Of a DNA stretch of 64,000 nucleotides, positions 8,075 through 17,731 are shown in pieces (positions within the stretch are counted from its first letter, which is position 1; each line of letters starts with the position of its first letter). The DNA comes from CAVVEC01 sp963770485 (lineage in GTDB: Bacteria > Acidobacteriota > Terriglobia > Terriglobales > Acidobacteriaceae): the NCBI GenBank assembly GCA_963770485.1, contig CAVYPX010000002.1, positions 23,252 to 87,251 of the forward strand, in the 5' to 3' direction. The notes beneath the pieces are model-generated. The model saw only the letters and a program-made list of their open reading frames with translations, had not been told where the DNA came from and did not search any database. The translations under genes were made by a program, and so were the position numbers.

Positions 8075-9532
8075 TTACTCAGAAGCCAGGTGCTTGAGCG
8101 CCTGAACCAGCACCTCGTCCTGCTCCGGAAATACAGTCCGCAAATCCAGCAGCACGCGGCCATCTTCCACACGTGCGATGACCGGCGGATTGGAAGCCCT
8201 CAAACGCGCGCAAAGTTCGTCGGCAGGGAGCCCTTCGCGGGTCAGTGCGATCAACCGCGTGGGCAGAACGGCAGACGGAGCGGCCCCACCCCCAATCACC
8301 GATTCGCCGTCAACTACCTCAACTGACAACTTCGGCGCCCGAATCTTTCCGGCGACCACCTCTGCCCGCCTTGCAATTTCTTCCCTGGATAATCGCATCA
8401 TGCGCAGAGCCGGAATGGCGTCATGCTCACCCTTCACATACGCCAGCAAGGTGGCTTCGAGAGCGGCGTAAGTGAGCTTGTCCACCCGAAGCGCGCGGAA
8501 TAACGAATTGGAACGCATGCGGGCGATGAGGTCGCTGTCGCCGCTGAGTATGCCGGCCTGGGGACCGCCTAATAGCTTGTCCCCGCTGTAGGTCACCACA
8601 TTCACTCGGGCGCGTAAGCTGTCCAGGACGCTCGGTTCCCCACTCACGCCGATCGAGCGCAGGCCGAAGAGCGCGCCGCTGCCCAGATCTTCCATGAGCG
8701 GGACATTGCGCTTGCGGGCAAGTTCCACCAGTTCCTCAAGGTGGGGCTGCTGAGTGAATCCGGTGATCTGGAAATTGGAGCGATGCACGCGCAGCAGCAG
8801 CCGGGTTTTTTCTGTGATCGCCCGCTCGTAATCGGAGATGCGGGTGCGGTTGGTCGTACCGACTTCTCTCAGCACGGCGTTGGATTTGGCCATGACATCG
8901 GGAATGCGGAAGGATCCTCCAATTTCGACCAACTCGCCGCGGGAAACGATGACTTCGCCGCCGTCGGCCAGAGTGTTGAGAGCGAGCAGCACGGCGGCGG
9001 CGTTGTTGTTGACGACGATGGTCGAAATCGCTGACGCGCTTCGCTCGGCACCACGGGCGAGGACGCCCGCGCCCACATCGACATCTTCCGAAAGAAGCTT
9101 ACGAAACAGACGATCCACATGAACGTCGCGTTTGCCGCGTTCGCCGGTTGCGATGTCAAATTCCAGGTTGGAATAGACACCGGCTGTCTCCCGGATGTGA
9201 TCGAAAACAGAAGCCAGGAGCGGTGCGCGTCCGAGGTTGGTGTGAAGGATGACTCCGGTCGCATTGATAACGGGGCGCAAGGAATACTGCAGCGCATGCC
9301 GAACTTGCCGCTCGACCGCGCGGTCGAGTCCGGAGAGAGCGAGATCAACCTCATTTGGGTTAAGACGACCTGCCGCAATCTCCTCCCGCATGCTCGCCAG
9401 CACAGCGCGGGCCGCGTCAGTGACGGCAGCGTGGCCTTCCTGCGATACAAGCGGAGCCAGTGTGGCCCTGTGCACAAGCTCATCTACGGAGGGAAGCTTG
9501 CGATAAATATCGGCTTTGGATTCAGTTTTCAC
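8075..9532 (-). CDS. selA: L-seryl-tRNA(Sec) selenium transferase
   Basis: A PLP enzyme that converts seryl-tRNA(Sec) to selenocysteinyl-tRNA(Sec) using selenophosphate. The 485-residue protein contains the SelA N-terminal domain (LPSVDELVHRATLAPLV), the core ATGVILHTNLGRAPL, and the PLP-lysine segment YSGDKLLGGPQAGI. Length is normal for bacterial SelA. Its presence implies that the genome can insert selenocysteine, but selB, selC and selD are not in this window. It is encoded downstream of recG on the same strand with a gap of about 60 bp. Confidence 0.95.
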   Translation of the reverse strand: MKTESKADIYRKLPSVDELVHRATLAPLVSQEGHAAVTDAARAVLASMREEIAAGRLNPNEVDLALSGLDRAVERQVRHALQYSLRPVINATGVILHTNLGRAPLLASVFDHIRETAGVYSNLEFDIATGERGKRDVHVDRLFRKLLSEDVDVGAGVLARGAERSASAISTIVVNNNAAAVLLALNTLADGGEVIVSRGELVEIGGSFRIPDVMAKSNAVLREVGTTNRTRISDYERAITEKTRLLLRVHRSNFQITGFTQQPHLEELVELARKRNVPLMEDLGSGALFGLRSIGVSGEPSVLDSLRARVNVVTYSGDKLLGGPQAGILSGDSDLIARMRSNSLFRALRVDKLTYAALEATLLAYVKGEHDAIPALRMMRLSREEIARRAEVVAGKIRAPKLSVEVVDGESVIGGGAAPSAVLPTRLIALTREGLPADELCARLRASNPPVIARVEDGRVLLDLRTVFPEQDEVLVQALKHLASE

Positions 9533-9593
9533 CCGCGTCGATTATCCCATTCAGAGGACACGAAACAAAACAGCCGGTACACGCCCGATCCGG

Positions 9594-11777
9594 CTACCCC
9601 ACTTCCACCAGCCCATAAGTCTTCTGCCAGCGGGTGCGCATGTAGCGCAGGGCCTTGTCGATCTCTTCGCGAGAAATTTCCGCGTTCGGCCCGTCCAGGA
9701 CGGCGGCCGCTTCGCGCTTGGCGGCCTCCAGCAGTTGCCGGTCGCGGATCAGGTTGGCCACTTGGAAATTAGGCATTCCCGCCTGGCGCGTGCCGAAGAA
9801 TTCTCCCGGTCCGCGAAGCTCCAGATCAAGCTCGGCGATCTGGAAGCCGTCGCTCGTGCGCACCATCGCGTCGAGGCGGCGTTCGCCGTCTTCAGAAATC
9901 TTGCCGCCGGTCATCAGAACGCAATACGACTTGGCGGCGCCCCGGCCAATGCGGCCGCGAAGCTGATGCAGCTGAGCCAGCCCGAAGCGCTCTGCATGTT
10001 CGATGACCATCATGGTTGCGTTGGCCACGTCCACGCCGACCTCGATCACGGTCGTCGAAACCAGGATATCCAACTCGCCCTTCTGGAACAGTCGCATGAC
10101 CTGTTCTTTCAAATCAGCTTCCATGCGGCCATGCAACAGGCCAATCCGCAGATCGGGGAAAATGCGGGTGCTCAGCTCTTTGTACATCTTGATGGCGGCT
10201 TTGAGTTCGGTCTCTTCGTTTTCTTCGATCACCGGATATACGACGTAGGTTTGATGTCCGGCTGCAACCTGCTTGCGCACGAAATCCCAGACTTCACTGG
10301 AGCGCTCGTCGGATACGCGTTTGGTGACGATCGGCGTCCGGCCAGGAGGCATTTCGTCGATTACGCTCACGTCCAGGTCTCCGTAGAGGGTGAGTGCGAG
10401 GGTGCGGGGGATGGGGGTCGCGGTCATGACCAGGACATCGGGCTCGGCGGCTGGCGAGTTGGTGGGACTCCTCCCGACACGTTCTTCACTCGATTTCCGC
10501 ATCAACTTGAAGCGCTGCAGGACGCCAAAACGATGCTGCTCATCTACGATCACTAATCCAATCCTGGCGAACTCCACCGTTTGCTCGATCAAGGCGTGGG
10601 TTCCGATCACAAGTTGCGCGTTGCCCTGGGCGATGTGGCGGCGCGTTTCGCGCTTGCGGTCGTCTTCCATGGAGCCGGTAAGGAGCACGACCCGGTAGCC
10701 CGCGGCCTCGAGGATACGGCGCGCGGAAAAATAATGCTGCTGCGCCAGAATTTCCGTAGGCGCCATCAACGCCACCTGATACCCGTTTTCCATGGCAATG
10801 ATGGCGGCTTCGAAGGCGACAATGGTCTTGCCCGACCCGACATCGCCCTGCAGGAGGCGGCGCATCGGGGAAGGCCTCTCCATGTCAGAAGCGATTTCCT
10901 TGAGCGCACGCTTCTGCGCGGTGGTGGGGTGGAAAGGAAGAATCTTCTTGATGGCTGCGCGCACTCGCTCATCCAGATGGAAGGCAATGCCCGTCTGCGC
11001 CTTCTGTTCCCGGCGCTTGAGTTCGAGTCCGAGTTCGACAAAAAACAGCTCCTCGAAAATCAGGCGTATGTGAGCCGGCGTACGCGAGGCTTGCAGATCC
11101 TGAAAGCTTTCCCCCGGCTCGGGCCAATGCACCTTCCACAAAGCCTCGCGGGGAGGAATAAGACTCAGATGGCGGCGCACCGCCGCGGGGATCGGGTCCG
11201 GGAAATCGGATGTGAGGTTTTCAAGCGCGGCATGGATGACGCGACGGAACCAGCGGGAAGTGACCCGGCCTTGTCCGGCTGACTCATAGATGGGGACGAT
11301 GCGGCCGATTTCGAGCGAAGCGGCGAGTTTCTGCTCGGTGGCATCGGCGGAGACGTCCTCGAGAGCATCGCCAATGATTTCAAATTGCGGCTGCATGAGT
11401 TGAATCTCGCCGCTGCGAAAGTCTTCCTCCACCTTGCCGTAGAGGGCAACGATCTGCCCAGGCTTGAACTTATCGCGAAGATAAGTCGCATTGAACCACA
11501 TACACTTCAGGCGCGCCCGGCCTTGCCCGGCGGTCATCTGGAAGATCGGCATCCGGCGGGTGCGGAAAAGGCCGGAGGTGCGCACCTCGGCAATCACTGT
11601 GGCCATCTCTCCGGCGCGAAGTTCGGCAATGCCGCGGGGATTCAGGCGGTCTTCGTAACGGAAAGGAAGATAATGGAGCAAGTCGTCGAGGGTGTGGATG
11701 CCTTTGGCAGCCAGCACCTCGGCCAGGCGGGGGCCGATGCCCTTCACGTATTGAACGGAGGTGGACAACTCCAGCAT
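9594..11777 (-). CDS. recG: ATP-dependent DNA helicase RecG
   Basis: RecG remodels stalled replication forks and Holliday junctions. The 727-residue protein shows the N-terminal wedge/OB domain (residues about 1-250), then superfamily-2 helicase motifs: Walker A LLQGDVGSGKTIVAFEAA, the DEQH Walker B box (IVDEQHRFGVLQR), motif III VMTATPIPRTLALT, and motif VI HQLRGRIGRG. A short insertion between DEQH and motif III (about VGRSPTNSPAAEPD) is slightly unusual. It is divergent from the small gene at 11848 and probably co-transcribed with selA. Confidence 0.97.
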   Translation of the reverse strand: MLELSTSVQYVKGIGPRLAEVLAAKGIHTLDDLLHYLPFRYEDRLNPRGIAELRAGEMATVIAEVRTSGLFRTRRMPIFQMTAGQGRARLKCMWFNATYLRDKFKPGQIVALYGKVEEDFRSGEIQLMQPQFEIIGDALEDVSADATEQKLAASLEIGRIVPIYESAGQGRVTSRWFRRVIHAALENLTSDFPDPIPAAVRRHLSLIPPREALWKVHWPEPGESFQDLQASRTPAHIRLIFEELFFVELGLELKRREQKAQTGIAFHLDERVRAAIKKILPFHPTTAQKRALKEIASDMERPSPMRRLLQGDVGSGKTIVAFEAAIIAMENGYQVALMAPTEILAQQHYFSARRILEAAGYRVVLLTGSMEDDRKRETRRHIAQGNAQLVIGTHALIEQTVEFARIGLVIVDEQHRFGVLQRFKLMRKSSEERVGRSPTNSPAAEPDVLVMTATPIPRTLALTLYGDLDVSVIDEMPPGRTPIVTKRVSDERSSEVWDFVRKQVAAGHQTYVVYPVIEENEETELKAAIKMYKELSTRIFPDLRIGLLHGRMEADLKEQVMRLFQKGELDILVSTTVIEVGVDVANATMMVIEHAERFGLAQLHQLRGRIGRGAAKSYCVLMTGGKISEDGERRLDAMVRTSDGFQIAELDLELRGPGEFFGTRQAGMPNFQVANLIRDRQLLEAAKREAAAVLDGPNAEISREEIDKALRYMRTRWQKTYGLVEVG

Positions 11778-11847
11778 CTGAAGGGATGTTAGCAGGAGGC
11801 GTCCCGACGGCTACAGTCGGGGAGGTGAATCCGCGCAGATTGAAGCC

Positions 11848-12069
11848 ATGACCAAGTCAGTCGCCAATTTCGTGCACGCCCTGGTGGCCGTGCTGGCAGG
11901 AAACGCGGCCTATTTTCTGCTGGTACGCTACCTGCCGCCGCGTGCGCGTCACGTCCCGTTTCAGATGGATCTCGGCCTGGTGGTAGATTTCTGGTTTTGC
12001 CTGGTCGCCTTCGGCATCGTCAAGGCGGTAGCTGGGTGGGAAGGCCGGTCGAAGCCGCGCAAGCCATGA
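11848..12069 (+). CDS. Small two-helix membrane protein
   Basis: A 73-residue protein with two predicted transmembrane stretches (VHALVAVLAGNAAYFLLV and LGLVVDFWFCLVAFGIVKAV) and a basic C-terminus (GRSKPRKP). I recognise no family. It is divergent from recG and precedes the diguanylate cyclase by about 100 bp. Confidence 0.6.
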   Translation: MTKSVANFVHALVAVLAGNAAYFLLVRYLPPRARHVPFQMDLGLVVDFWFCLVAFGIVKAVAGWEGRSKPRKP

Positions 12070-12172
12070 AAAAGCTTCGGGAGCTCCCTTTACACATCGA
12101 CCGCAGCCACCTGCCTGGTTACTTTGGGAACTTCGGTAACCACGCCGCAGGCCTTAGAATGCCCGCAGCACT

Positions 12173-13669
12173 ATGCAGAAGGTCTCCATCCTTTACGATG
12201 CCAGTCAGACGGTGCTGTCCACGTTTGATTTGGACGAGGTGCTGCAGCAAATCCTGACCATCGCCCGCGACTATTTCCACGTGCGGAACGTCGCTATCCT
12301 GTTGGTAGACAAGGAAAATGAACTCTATGTGCGCCGCCAGGTCGGCTGGGATGAGGGTGAAGACCAAATCCGGCTGCCGATAGGAAAAGGCATCACCGGT
12401 TCGGCGGCACAACAAAAGCGCCCCATCTACGCCCCAGACGTCAGCAAGGATTCACGCTACGTTTCGTCGGCGAAGGACACGCGCTCAGAAGTAGCTGTGC
12501 CGCTCATGGTCCGGGACAAAGTCGTGGGCGTGCTGGATTGCCAGAGTGAAAATCTGAACCACTTCGACGCAGAGACGATTGACCTGCTCACTCTTTTTTC
12601 CACCCAAGCCTCGATGGCTTTGCAGAACGCCCGGCTGTATTCGCTGGAGCGGCGCCGCGCCTCGCAACTGGAGGTGATCAATGCCATCGCGCAGCAGATG
12701 ACCGCGGTGCTGGACCTGAAGGAATTGCTCTCTAAGGTGTGTTCGTTGATTCAGCAGGCGTTTCCCGTGTCCCATGTTTCGGTGCTCCTGAACGATGAGG
12801 AGGACGTGGTGTTGCGGGCCAGCCACGGAAATCTCACTTCACGGGTTCCGGAAGGCGGACGGTTGCCGGCGAATGCGGGGCTGTGGGGACGGGCCCTGGC
12901 TGCGGGAAGGACCGTGGTTGAGAACGATGTGAAAACAGCACCCGATTACGTCGGTTTCTACCTCGAAACCGCGGCGCGCATGTGCATTCCGCTGGTCGCA
13001 TTTGGACAGACGGTCGGCGTCCTGGTGCTGGACAGCGCGCAGCCTGATGCATTTCACACCAACGACACGCAGCCCCTGGAATCCGTTGCCGATATCTGCG
13101 CCACGGCCATCCAGAATGCTCACTATGTGGAGCGCGTCAAGCAGCTGGCGTATCTCGACGGATTGACCGGGACCTTCAATCGCAGGTTCTTCGAAATGCG
13201 GGTTGCCGAGGAAATCGAGCGGGCCAGGCGATTCGGCGCCGGTATGGCCGTGATCATGATTGACATTGATCATTTCAAGCAGTTGAATGACGAATTCGGG
13301 CACTTGCTGGGGGATGAGGCGCTGCGCCAGGTGTCTTCGCTTTTCCACCAGCATCTGCGGAAGATCGACGTAGTATGCCGGTATGGAGGAGAAGAATTCG
13401 CCATTCTGCTCTTCGAAACCAACCCCCAGCATGCTTTGAGCGTAGCAGAAAAGCTGCGAAAGATGGTGGAGGCCTGGCAGTTCCCAGGAGTGCCGCGGCC
13501 GGTCACCATAAGCGCAGGAACCGCCAACTATCCTGACGATGGCGTTACTCGCGATGAACTGGTGAGAGCCGCTGACGCGGGCTTGTATGCGGCAAAACAG
13601 GCGGGACGAAACCGCGTTTGCCGAGCCTCGGATGGGCAGCACAGCCGGGCGCAAGTCAGCAGCCGATAG
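12173..13669 (+). CDS. GAF-GAF-GGDEF diguanylate cyclase
   Basis: A 498-residue cytoplasmic signalling protein. Two GAF sensor domains (about residues 5-160 and 170-325) precede a GGDEF domain (about 335-490). The active site is RYGGEEF at about residue 402, a functional GGEEF variant. An RKID motif five residues before GGEEF matches the RxxD inhibitory site that binds c-di-GMP, so product inhibition is likely. The GAF ligand is unknown. The PilZ protein at 1040-1744 could be one target, but that is only inference. Confidence 0.93.
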   Translation: MQKVSILYDASQTVLSTFDLDEVLQQILTIARDYFHVRNVAILLVDKENELYVRRQVGWDEGEDQIRLPIGKGITGSAAQQKRPIYAPDVSKDSRYVSSAKDTRSEVAVPLMVRDKVVGVLDCQSENLNHFDAETIDLLTLFSTQASMALQNARLYSLERRRASQLEVINAIAQQMTAVLDLKELLSKVCSLIQQAFPVSHVSVLLNDEEDVVLRASHGNLTSRVPEGGRLPANAGLWGRALAAGRTVVENDVKTAPDYVGFYLETAARMCIPLVAFGQTVGVLVLDSAQPDAFHTNDTQPLESVADICATAIQNAHYVERVKQLAYLDGLTGTFNRRFFEMRVAEEIERARRFGAGMAVIMIDIDHFKQLNDEFGHLLGDEALRQVSSLFHQHLRKIDVVCRYGGEEFAILLFETNPQHALSVAEKLRKMVEAWQFPGVPRPVTISAGTANYPDDGVTRDELVRAADAGLYAAKQAGRNRVCRASDGQHSRAQVSSR

Positions 13670-13692
13670 CTCAAGCGCCTAGTCGGTTCCGC

Positions 13693-14808
13693 TTAGATCT
13701 CGTTGTCTTCCTGAAGTTCCTGCCTGAGTTCTCTCTGGATTTCATGCTGGTGGTCGTGGAACTGGCGCTGCATTTCGCGCATTTGTTGCTTGAGTTGCTG
13801 CCGTTGATTGAGCATGTCCCGGGTTTGTCGCTCAATTTCCGGCTTCATTCGCTCGACTTCGGCAACCTGCCGATGGATGGCCTGTTCCATCTCCGGTTTC
13901 ATGCGAGCCATTTCAGATCGTAACTGGCTCAACTCTTTGCAGGTTTCGGCATCGAGCTCGGGAATCTCCAGGCTTTCACGGAAAATATCTGACTGCTTGC
14001 GCTCGGGCAGAGTGAGCGTGATGGTTTGTTCCTTTTTGTCGCGGATCACGCTGATGGCGGCCGTGTTGTCCTTGCGGGAGCGCAGGGCGTGACCGAAGTC
14101 GCTGCTGTCATTGATAGGTTCGCCATTGATCTTGACGATTACGTCTCCGGCGCGGAAGCCCGCCTTCTCTGCGCGGCTGCCTCTTTCCACCGAACGCACC
14201 AACACACCCTGACCATTCTTGGCTCCAAAGAAGTCTCCCAGTTGAGGGGTAAGATTTTCCACCATGAGACCACTGCGCATCGAGGAATGCACCATCACGA
14301 TGGAAACCGGCAGATCGATGTCCGGCAGGGGTGGCATCGCAGGCATCGTAAACTTGAAATCCTTATGGTTTGGCCCAAAGGCATAAGCGAAATCCTTCTT
14401 GCGATCGGCGAGCTGTACTTTTATGGTCAGCGGCTGGCCATCGCGGCTGATGCCGAGCGTCACCACGCGCCCTGGCGGCGTTTCCCGGATCATACGGCGA
14501 AGTTGCTCGACGCTTTCCACCTCAGTACCATTCAAAGTGAGAATCACATCCTGTTCCTTCAGGCCAGCCTTGCCGGCGGGAGCATCCTGATCCACCATGG
14601 TCACTTCCACGCCCTTCTCTTCTTTCAGATGGAGAGTAGCCAGGCGATCGGAAGTGACATCCCGCGTGTCCACCCCCAGATAAGAGCTGCCGTCCCATGA
14701 TTCCTCGCTCCAGGACCCGACGGGCGGATCAAAGGAATGATCGACCGCAAACGTTGCGATGGCCAGCAGCGGCAGCGCGAGCATGGTTATTAGGATTGAG
14801 TTCCGCAT
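13693..14808 (-). CDS. Secreted protein with two PDZ domains
   Basis: A 371-residue protein with an N-terminal signal peptide (LITMLALPLLAIATFA). It has a first PDZ domain (about residues 43-125, with YLGVDTRDVTSDRLA and GKAGLKEQDVILTLNG), a second PDZ domain (about 170-265, with RAEKAGFRAGDVIVKINGEPI), and a long Gln/Arg-rich coiled coil at the end (about 285-365). No protease domain is present, so it may be a periplasmic adaptor. It is last in the minus-strand cluster sigma, anti-sigma, DUF4097 protein, PDZ protein, which suggests an envelope-stress role. Confidence 0.82.
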   Translation of the reverse strand: MRNSILITMLALPLLAIATFAVDHSFDPPVGSWSEESWDGSSYLGVDTRDVTSDRLATLHLKEEKGVEVTMVDQDAPAGKAGLKEQDVILTLNGTEVESVEQLRRMIRETPPGRVVTLGISRDGQPLTIKVQLADRKKDFAYAFGPNHKDFKFTMPAMPPLPDIDLPVSIVMVHSSMRSGLMVENLTPQLGDFFGAKNGQGVLVRSVERGSRAEKAGFRAGDVIVKINGEPINDSSDFGHALRSRKDNTAAISVIRDKKEQTITLTLPERKQSDIFRESLEIPELDAETCKELSQLRSEMARMKPEMEQAIHRQVAEVERMKPEIERQTRDMLNQRQQLKQQMREMQRQFHDHQHEIQRELRQELQEDNEI

Positions 14809-14833
14809 ATTAACCTCCAGCCTGCAAATTTTC

Positions 14834-16039
14834 TTACCGGCTACTGCGGCGGAATGAAATGTCGCCCGTCGAGGTCTGTACCTTCAGCACAGGCCCGCCG
14901 CCGTTCAGATTTCCTTCTGCAGTGACCGTCTGTGGACCGTAATCCCCGCCTTCGGTAGTGACCCGGATCTCGGGAAACTCCGAGCGAATGGTATGGCCAT
15001 TGGCGACTTCAATCGAAGCGCGCACCGAGATGTTCACGTTCGGCGCCAGGTAGACCGTAATATCGCCCGCGGAAGTCTCGAGCTCGGAATCGTTGCGCTC
15101 CCCGTTTGACGCGACCATCTTCACTTCGATGCCGCCGGCACCGGTCTCCGCGCGGGCCGAGGGAACTCCCAGCAATTCGATGCTGCCCCCTCCGGTCTCA
15201 GCCCGCACCGGCCCTTTGGCCGAACTCAGCCGGATACTGCCCCCTCCGGTTTCCATTTCCGCGGAGCCACCGATCTCACCCAGATCGATGCTGCCGCCTC
15301 CGGTCGAGGCCTTTACCTTGCCATTACAGCGCTCCACCTGGATGCTGCCCCCTCCGGTTTCCAGAACCGCTTCTTGCAAACCGGAAATGATGGTCACGCT
15401 GCCGCCGCCGCTTTCAGCTTCGATCTGGCCTTTTGCCGAATTCACCTTGATGGAGCCTCCGCCAGTGTGCAGGCTGACGTCGGAACCGACATTGCCGACA
15501 TCAATGCTGCCGCCGCCAGTTTCGGCGTTGATGACGCCGCCGATGTCATCAAGGCGAATACTGCCGCCGCCGCTCTCCGCATCGACCCGGCCCGAGATCG
15601 AGGCGGTGGTAACACTGCCCCCGTCGGTCTCGATTTTGACCTCATCCATCTCGCGGGGCACGTTAAGGACAAACTCACCGGAGAACTTGTGAGCATGCCC
15701 ACCTTCCCAGTCCCCCACAATCCAGGCGGTATCGCCGCGGACGTAAGCGCTGATTTTGTAGTTCTCGAAATCACGGCGGGCCCGGTCTTCGGACGAAGTA
15801 CAAGAATGATTGCGAATCACATAGCTGATGCCCGGCTGCGAACCGCCTTCCACGCGCACCGAGCCGATGTCCACCTTGACCCTGAGATTCTTTGCCGCGG
15901 CCAGAGATCCGGTGATCTCCTGGGTCCAGTTTCCGCCTTCACCATAAACGCGGGTCTGTTGCGCTCTGGCCAGCGGTTGAATCACCACCGGAAAAATCAG
16001 CAGCAGCACCGCCCCGAATTTAGAGAGCTTCTTCAACAT
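14834..16039 (-). CDS. DUF4097-type repeat protein, secreted
   Basis: A 401-residue protein with a signal peptide and a central beta-repeat region. At least eight copies of an (E/H)(S/T)GGGS(I/V) unit recur every 17-19 residues between about 150 and 300 (for example AETGGGSIDVGNVGSDV). This regular spacing fits a right-handed beta-helix of the DUF4097 adhesin-like type. It lies between the anti-sigma gene and the PDZ gene on the same strand with short gaps, so it is probably part of that regulon. Its binding partner is unknown. Confidence 0.8.
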   Translation of the reverse strand: MLKKLSKFGAVLLLIFPVVIQPLARAQQTRVYGEGGNWTQEITGSLAAAKNLRVKVDIGSVRVEGGSQPGISYVIRNHSCTSSEDRARRDFENYKISAYVRGDTAWIVGDWEGGHAHKFSGEFVLNVPREMDEVKIETDGGSVTTASISGRVDAESGGGSIRLDDIGGVINAETGGGSIDVGNVGSDVSLHTGGGSIKVNSAKGQIEAESGGGSVTIISGLQEAVLETGGGSIQVERCNGKVKASTGGGSIDLGEIGGSAEMETGGGSIRLSSAKGPVRAETGGGSIELLGVPSARAETGAGGIEVKMVASNGERNDSELETSAGDITVYLAPNVNISVRASIEVANGHTIRSEFPEIRVTTEGGDYGPQTVTAEGNLNGGGPVLKVQTSTGDISFRRSSR

Positions 16040-16116
16040 TCACCGTCCTAATTCTCATCCTCATACCGCCGACCGTGATCGGCTGAACAGGCCTGAGCCC
16101 GTCCCCGCATTCTTTT

Positions 16117-17052
16117 TCAATCAAACTCCGGAAGCTGGGCCAGCATGGCGCGTGCCTGCGACCGGATGTACTGGTTCTGATCGTTCTGCGCCAGTTGTTG
16201 CAGAACCGCCCGCACGCTGCTGTCCGCCCGCACCGGTTCGAGCAGATGCAGAGCTTCCGTTCGAACCCCCGGATTGGAATCATTCATCAAGGCCTCGAGC
16301 AGCGCATCACGCACGCGCGGGTCGCTCTTGACGTAAGTGCCCAAGCCATCCAGTGCCTTCAGGCGCACTCCCGGATTCGAGTCATAGCGCAGGGCATACA
16401 TCAGGGCTTCACGAACATGCGTGTCGTTGGGCTGCTGGGTCAGCAGGTCCACCGAATCCATGCGCACACCCGAGTTGTAGTTGTTACGAGCCGCAAACAG
16501 CAGCAACTGCTGGATGCGTTGATCGTTGAGCGAGCCTTGCGCTTGCTGGGTGGAAACTGTGTTGTACTTGATGCTGATCTGGTTGGATCCGGGCTCCTGG
16601 GAGATCGATTGAATGCCCGTGATGGAAGATTCGGCGGGACTGGCAGGAGTTGCAACCATGGAGGCGACTCCGCCATTGCCATTCACGACCCTGTAGGTGG
16701 CGCCGATGCCACCGGCAAAACCAATCATGAAGATCGCAGCCGCCAAGGCGGGAGAAAAACGAATCTGACGAAGCCAGACGCCGGGATCGAAGACCAGGCG
16801 ATGCCAAAAGCCGCCCTGCTCGGTGGTTTCCAGCGCTTCCTGCAGGCGCATGCGGGAAGCCGCCATCAGGTTCGGGGAAGGCTCCTCGACCGGCAGTTCA
16901 GACAGCACGGCGTGAAACTTGCGTGTAGTCTTCAGCTCCGCAGTGCAATCCGGGCAGCGTGCCAGATGCTGCTCCAGTTCGTAACGAGCGTCATCGGCCA
17001 GCTCGTTATAGACGTACAGTAGAACGTTGTCTTGGACCCACTCACATTTCAT
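16117..17052 (-). CDS. Anti-sigma factor with zinc finger and HEAT repeats
   Basis: A 311-residue membrane protein. The N-terminus carries the anti-sigma zinc-finger motif H-x3-C-x2-C (QHLARCPDC). One transmembrane helix follows at about residues 100-122 (ALAAAIFMIGFAGGIGATY). The outer part holds four to five HEAT-like repeats of about 31 residues with the recurring NPGVR / D(S/P)xVR pattern (for example DSNPGVRTEALHLLEPV). It would hold the ECF sigma factor encoded upstream and release it on an envelope signal. The gap to the sigma gene is about 80 bp. Confidence 0.87.
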   Translation of the reverse strand: MKCEWVQDNVLLYVYNELADDARYELEQHLARCPDCTAELKTTRKFHAVLSELPVEEPSPNLMAASRMRLQEALETTEQGGFWHRLVFDPGVWLRQIRFSPALAAAIFMIGFAGGIGATYRVVNGNGGVASMVATPASPAESSITGIQSISQEPGSNQISIKYNTVSTQQAQGSLNDQRIQQLLLFAARNNYNSGVRMDSVDLLTQQPNDTHVREALMYALRYDSNPGVRLKALDGLGTYVKSDPRVRDALLEALMNDSNPGVRTEALHLLEPVRADSSVRAVLQQLAQNDQNQYIRSQARAMLAQLPEFD

Positions 17053-17134
17053 AATCGCACCCCCTTGGGGGATATCTTCTACTCACGTGGCGACAGCCGC
17101 CCGCGGCTGTCGAGCCGAGCTCGGCAGCCTCTTC

Positions 17135-17731
17135 TCATCTCATATCCGCCAGCGCTCCCCTCAGCTTCTGGGTGGCGCGAAACAAAGTATTCTTGGCCGT
17201 TTCTTCGGTCGTATTCAGCACTTCGCCCACGGTTCGCAACTTGAGCCCATGATAGTGTTTCAGTTCAAACACCATGCGCTCCCGGGGCGTCAATTTTTCC
17301 AGGGCCTGATGGATGCGCCCGCCCAGTTCACGACGCATCAGGTCGCGCTCCGGATTGGCGCCGGCCCGGCCGTCCGGAACTTGCTCCAGCACATCGTACT
17401 GCTCACCGGCTGCATCCGTCGCCACCGGCGCATCTTCCTTGCGCACTTGCCTCTTTCGCAGGTGATCCAGGCAGAGATTGGTCACGATGCGGTAGATCCA
17501 GGTGTAGAAGGAGCACTCGAAGCGGAAGTTCCCCACGCTCTTGTACGCCTTCAGGAACGCTTCCTGGTAAATGTCCTGGGCTTCGTGTTCGGTTCCGGTG
17601 AGATGAATGGCCAGCCGGAGCACCGCCTGGTCGTAGTGCCGCACCAGCTCCTCGAATGCAGCCCGATTGCCGCGCTGCGCTTCGCGGACCAGCAATGTGT
17701 CGTCGATACGGCCTAGACTTTGCCCAGCCAT
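17135..17731 (-). CDS. ECF RNA polymerase sigma factor
   Basis: A sigma-70 family ECF protein with sigma region 2 (FEELVRHYDQAVLRLAIHLT, then YQEAFLKAYKSVGNFRFEC and FYTWIYRIVTNLCLDHLRKR) and region 4 (LTPRERMVFELKHYHGLKLR). Start 17731 (MAGQSLGRIDD) is chosen; the frame stays open to an ATG at 17875, but the added 48 residues are charged and not family-like. It is first in the cluster with its anti-sigma factor and the two secreted proteins. Confidence 0.9.
   Translation of the reverse strand: MAGQSLGRIDDTLLVREAQRGNRAAFEELVRHYDQAVLRLAIHLTGTEHEAQDIYQEAFLKAYKSVGNFRFECSFYTWIYRIVTNLCLDHLRKRQVRKEDAPVATDAAGEQYDVLEQVPDGRAGANPERDLMRRELGGRIHQALEKLTPRERMVFELKHYHGLKLRTVGEVLNTTEETAKNTLFRATQKLRGALADMR

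Noticed and set aside
12119..12415. Minus-strand frame over the start of the diguanylate cyclase
   Set aside because: It lies antisense to the well-supported GAF domain and shows no motif.
15150..15580. Regular short repeats resembling a CRISPR array
   Set aside because: The period is 51-57 bp but repeats and spacers are both coding (GGGSI ladder) and no cas genes are present.
15093..15692. Plus-strand frame rich in PPPVS repeats
   Set aside because: It mirrors the GGGS ladder of the DUF4097-type gene on the other strand.
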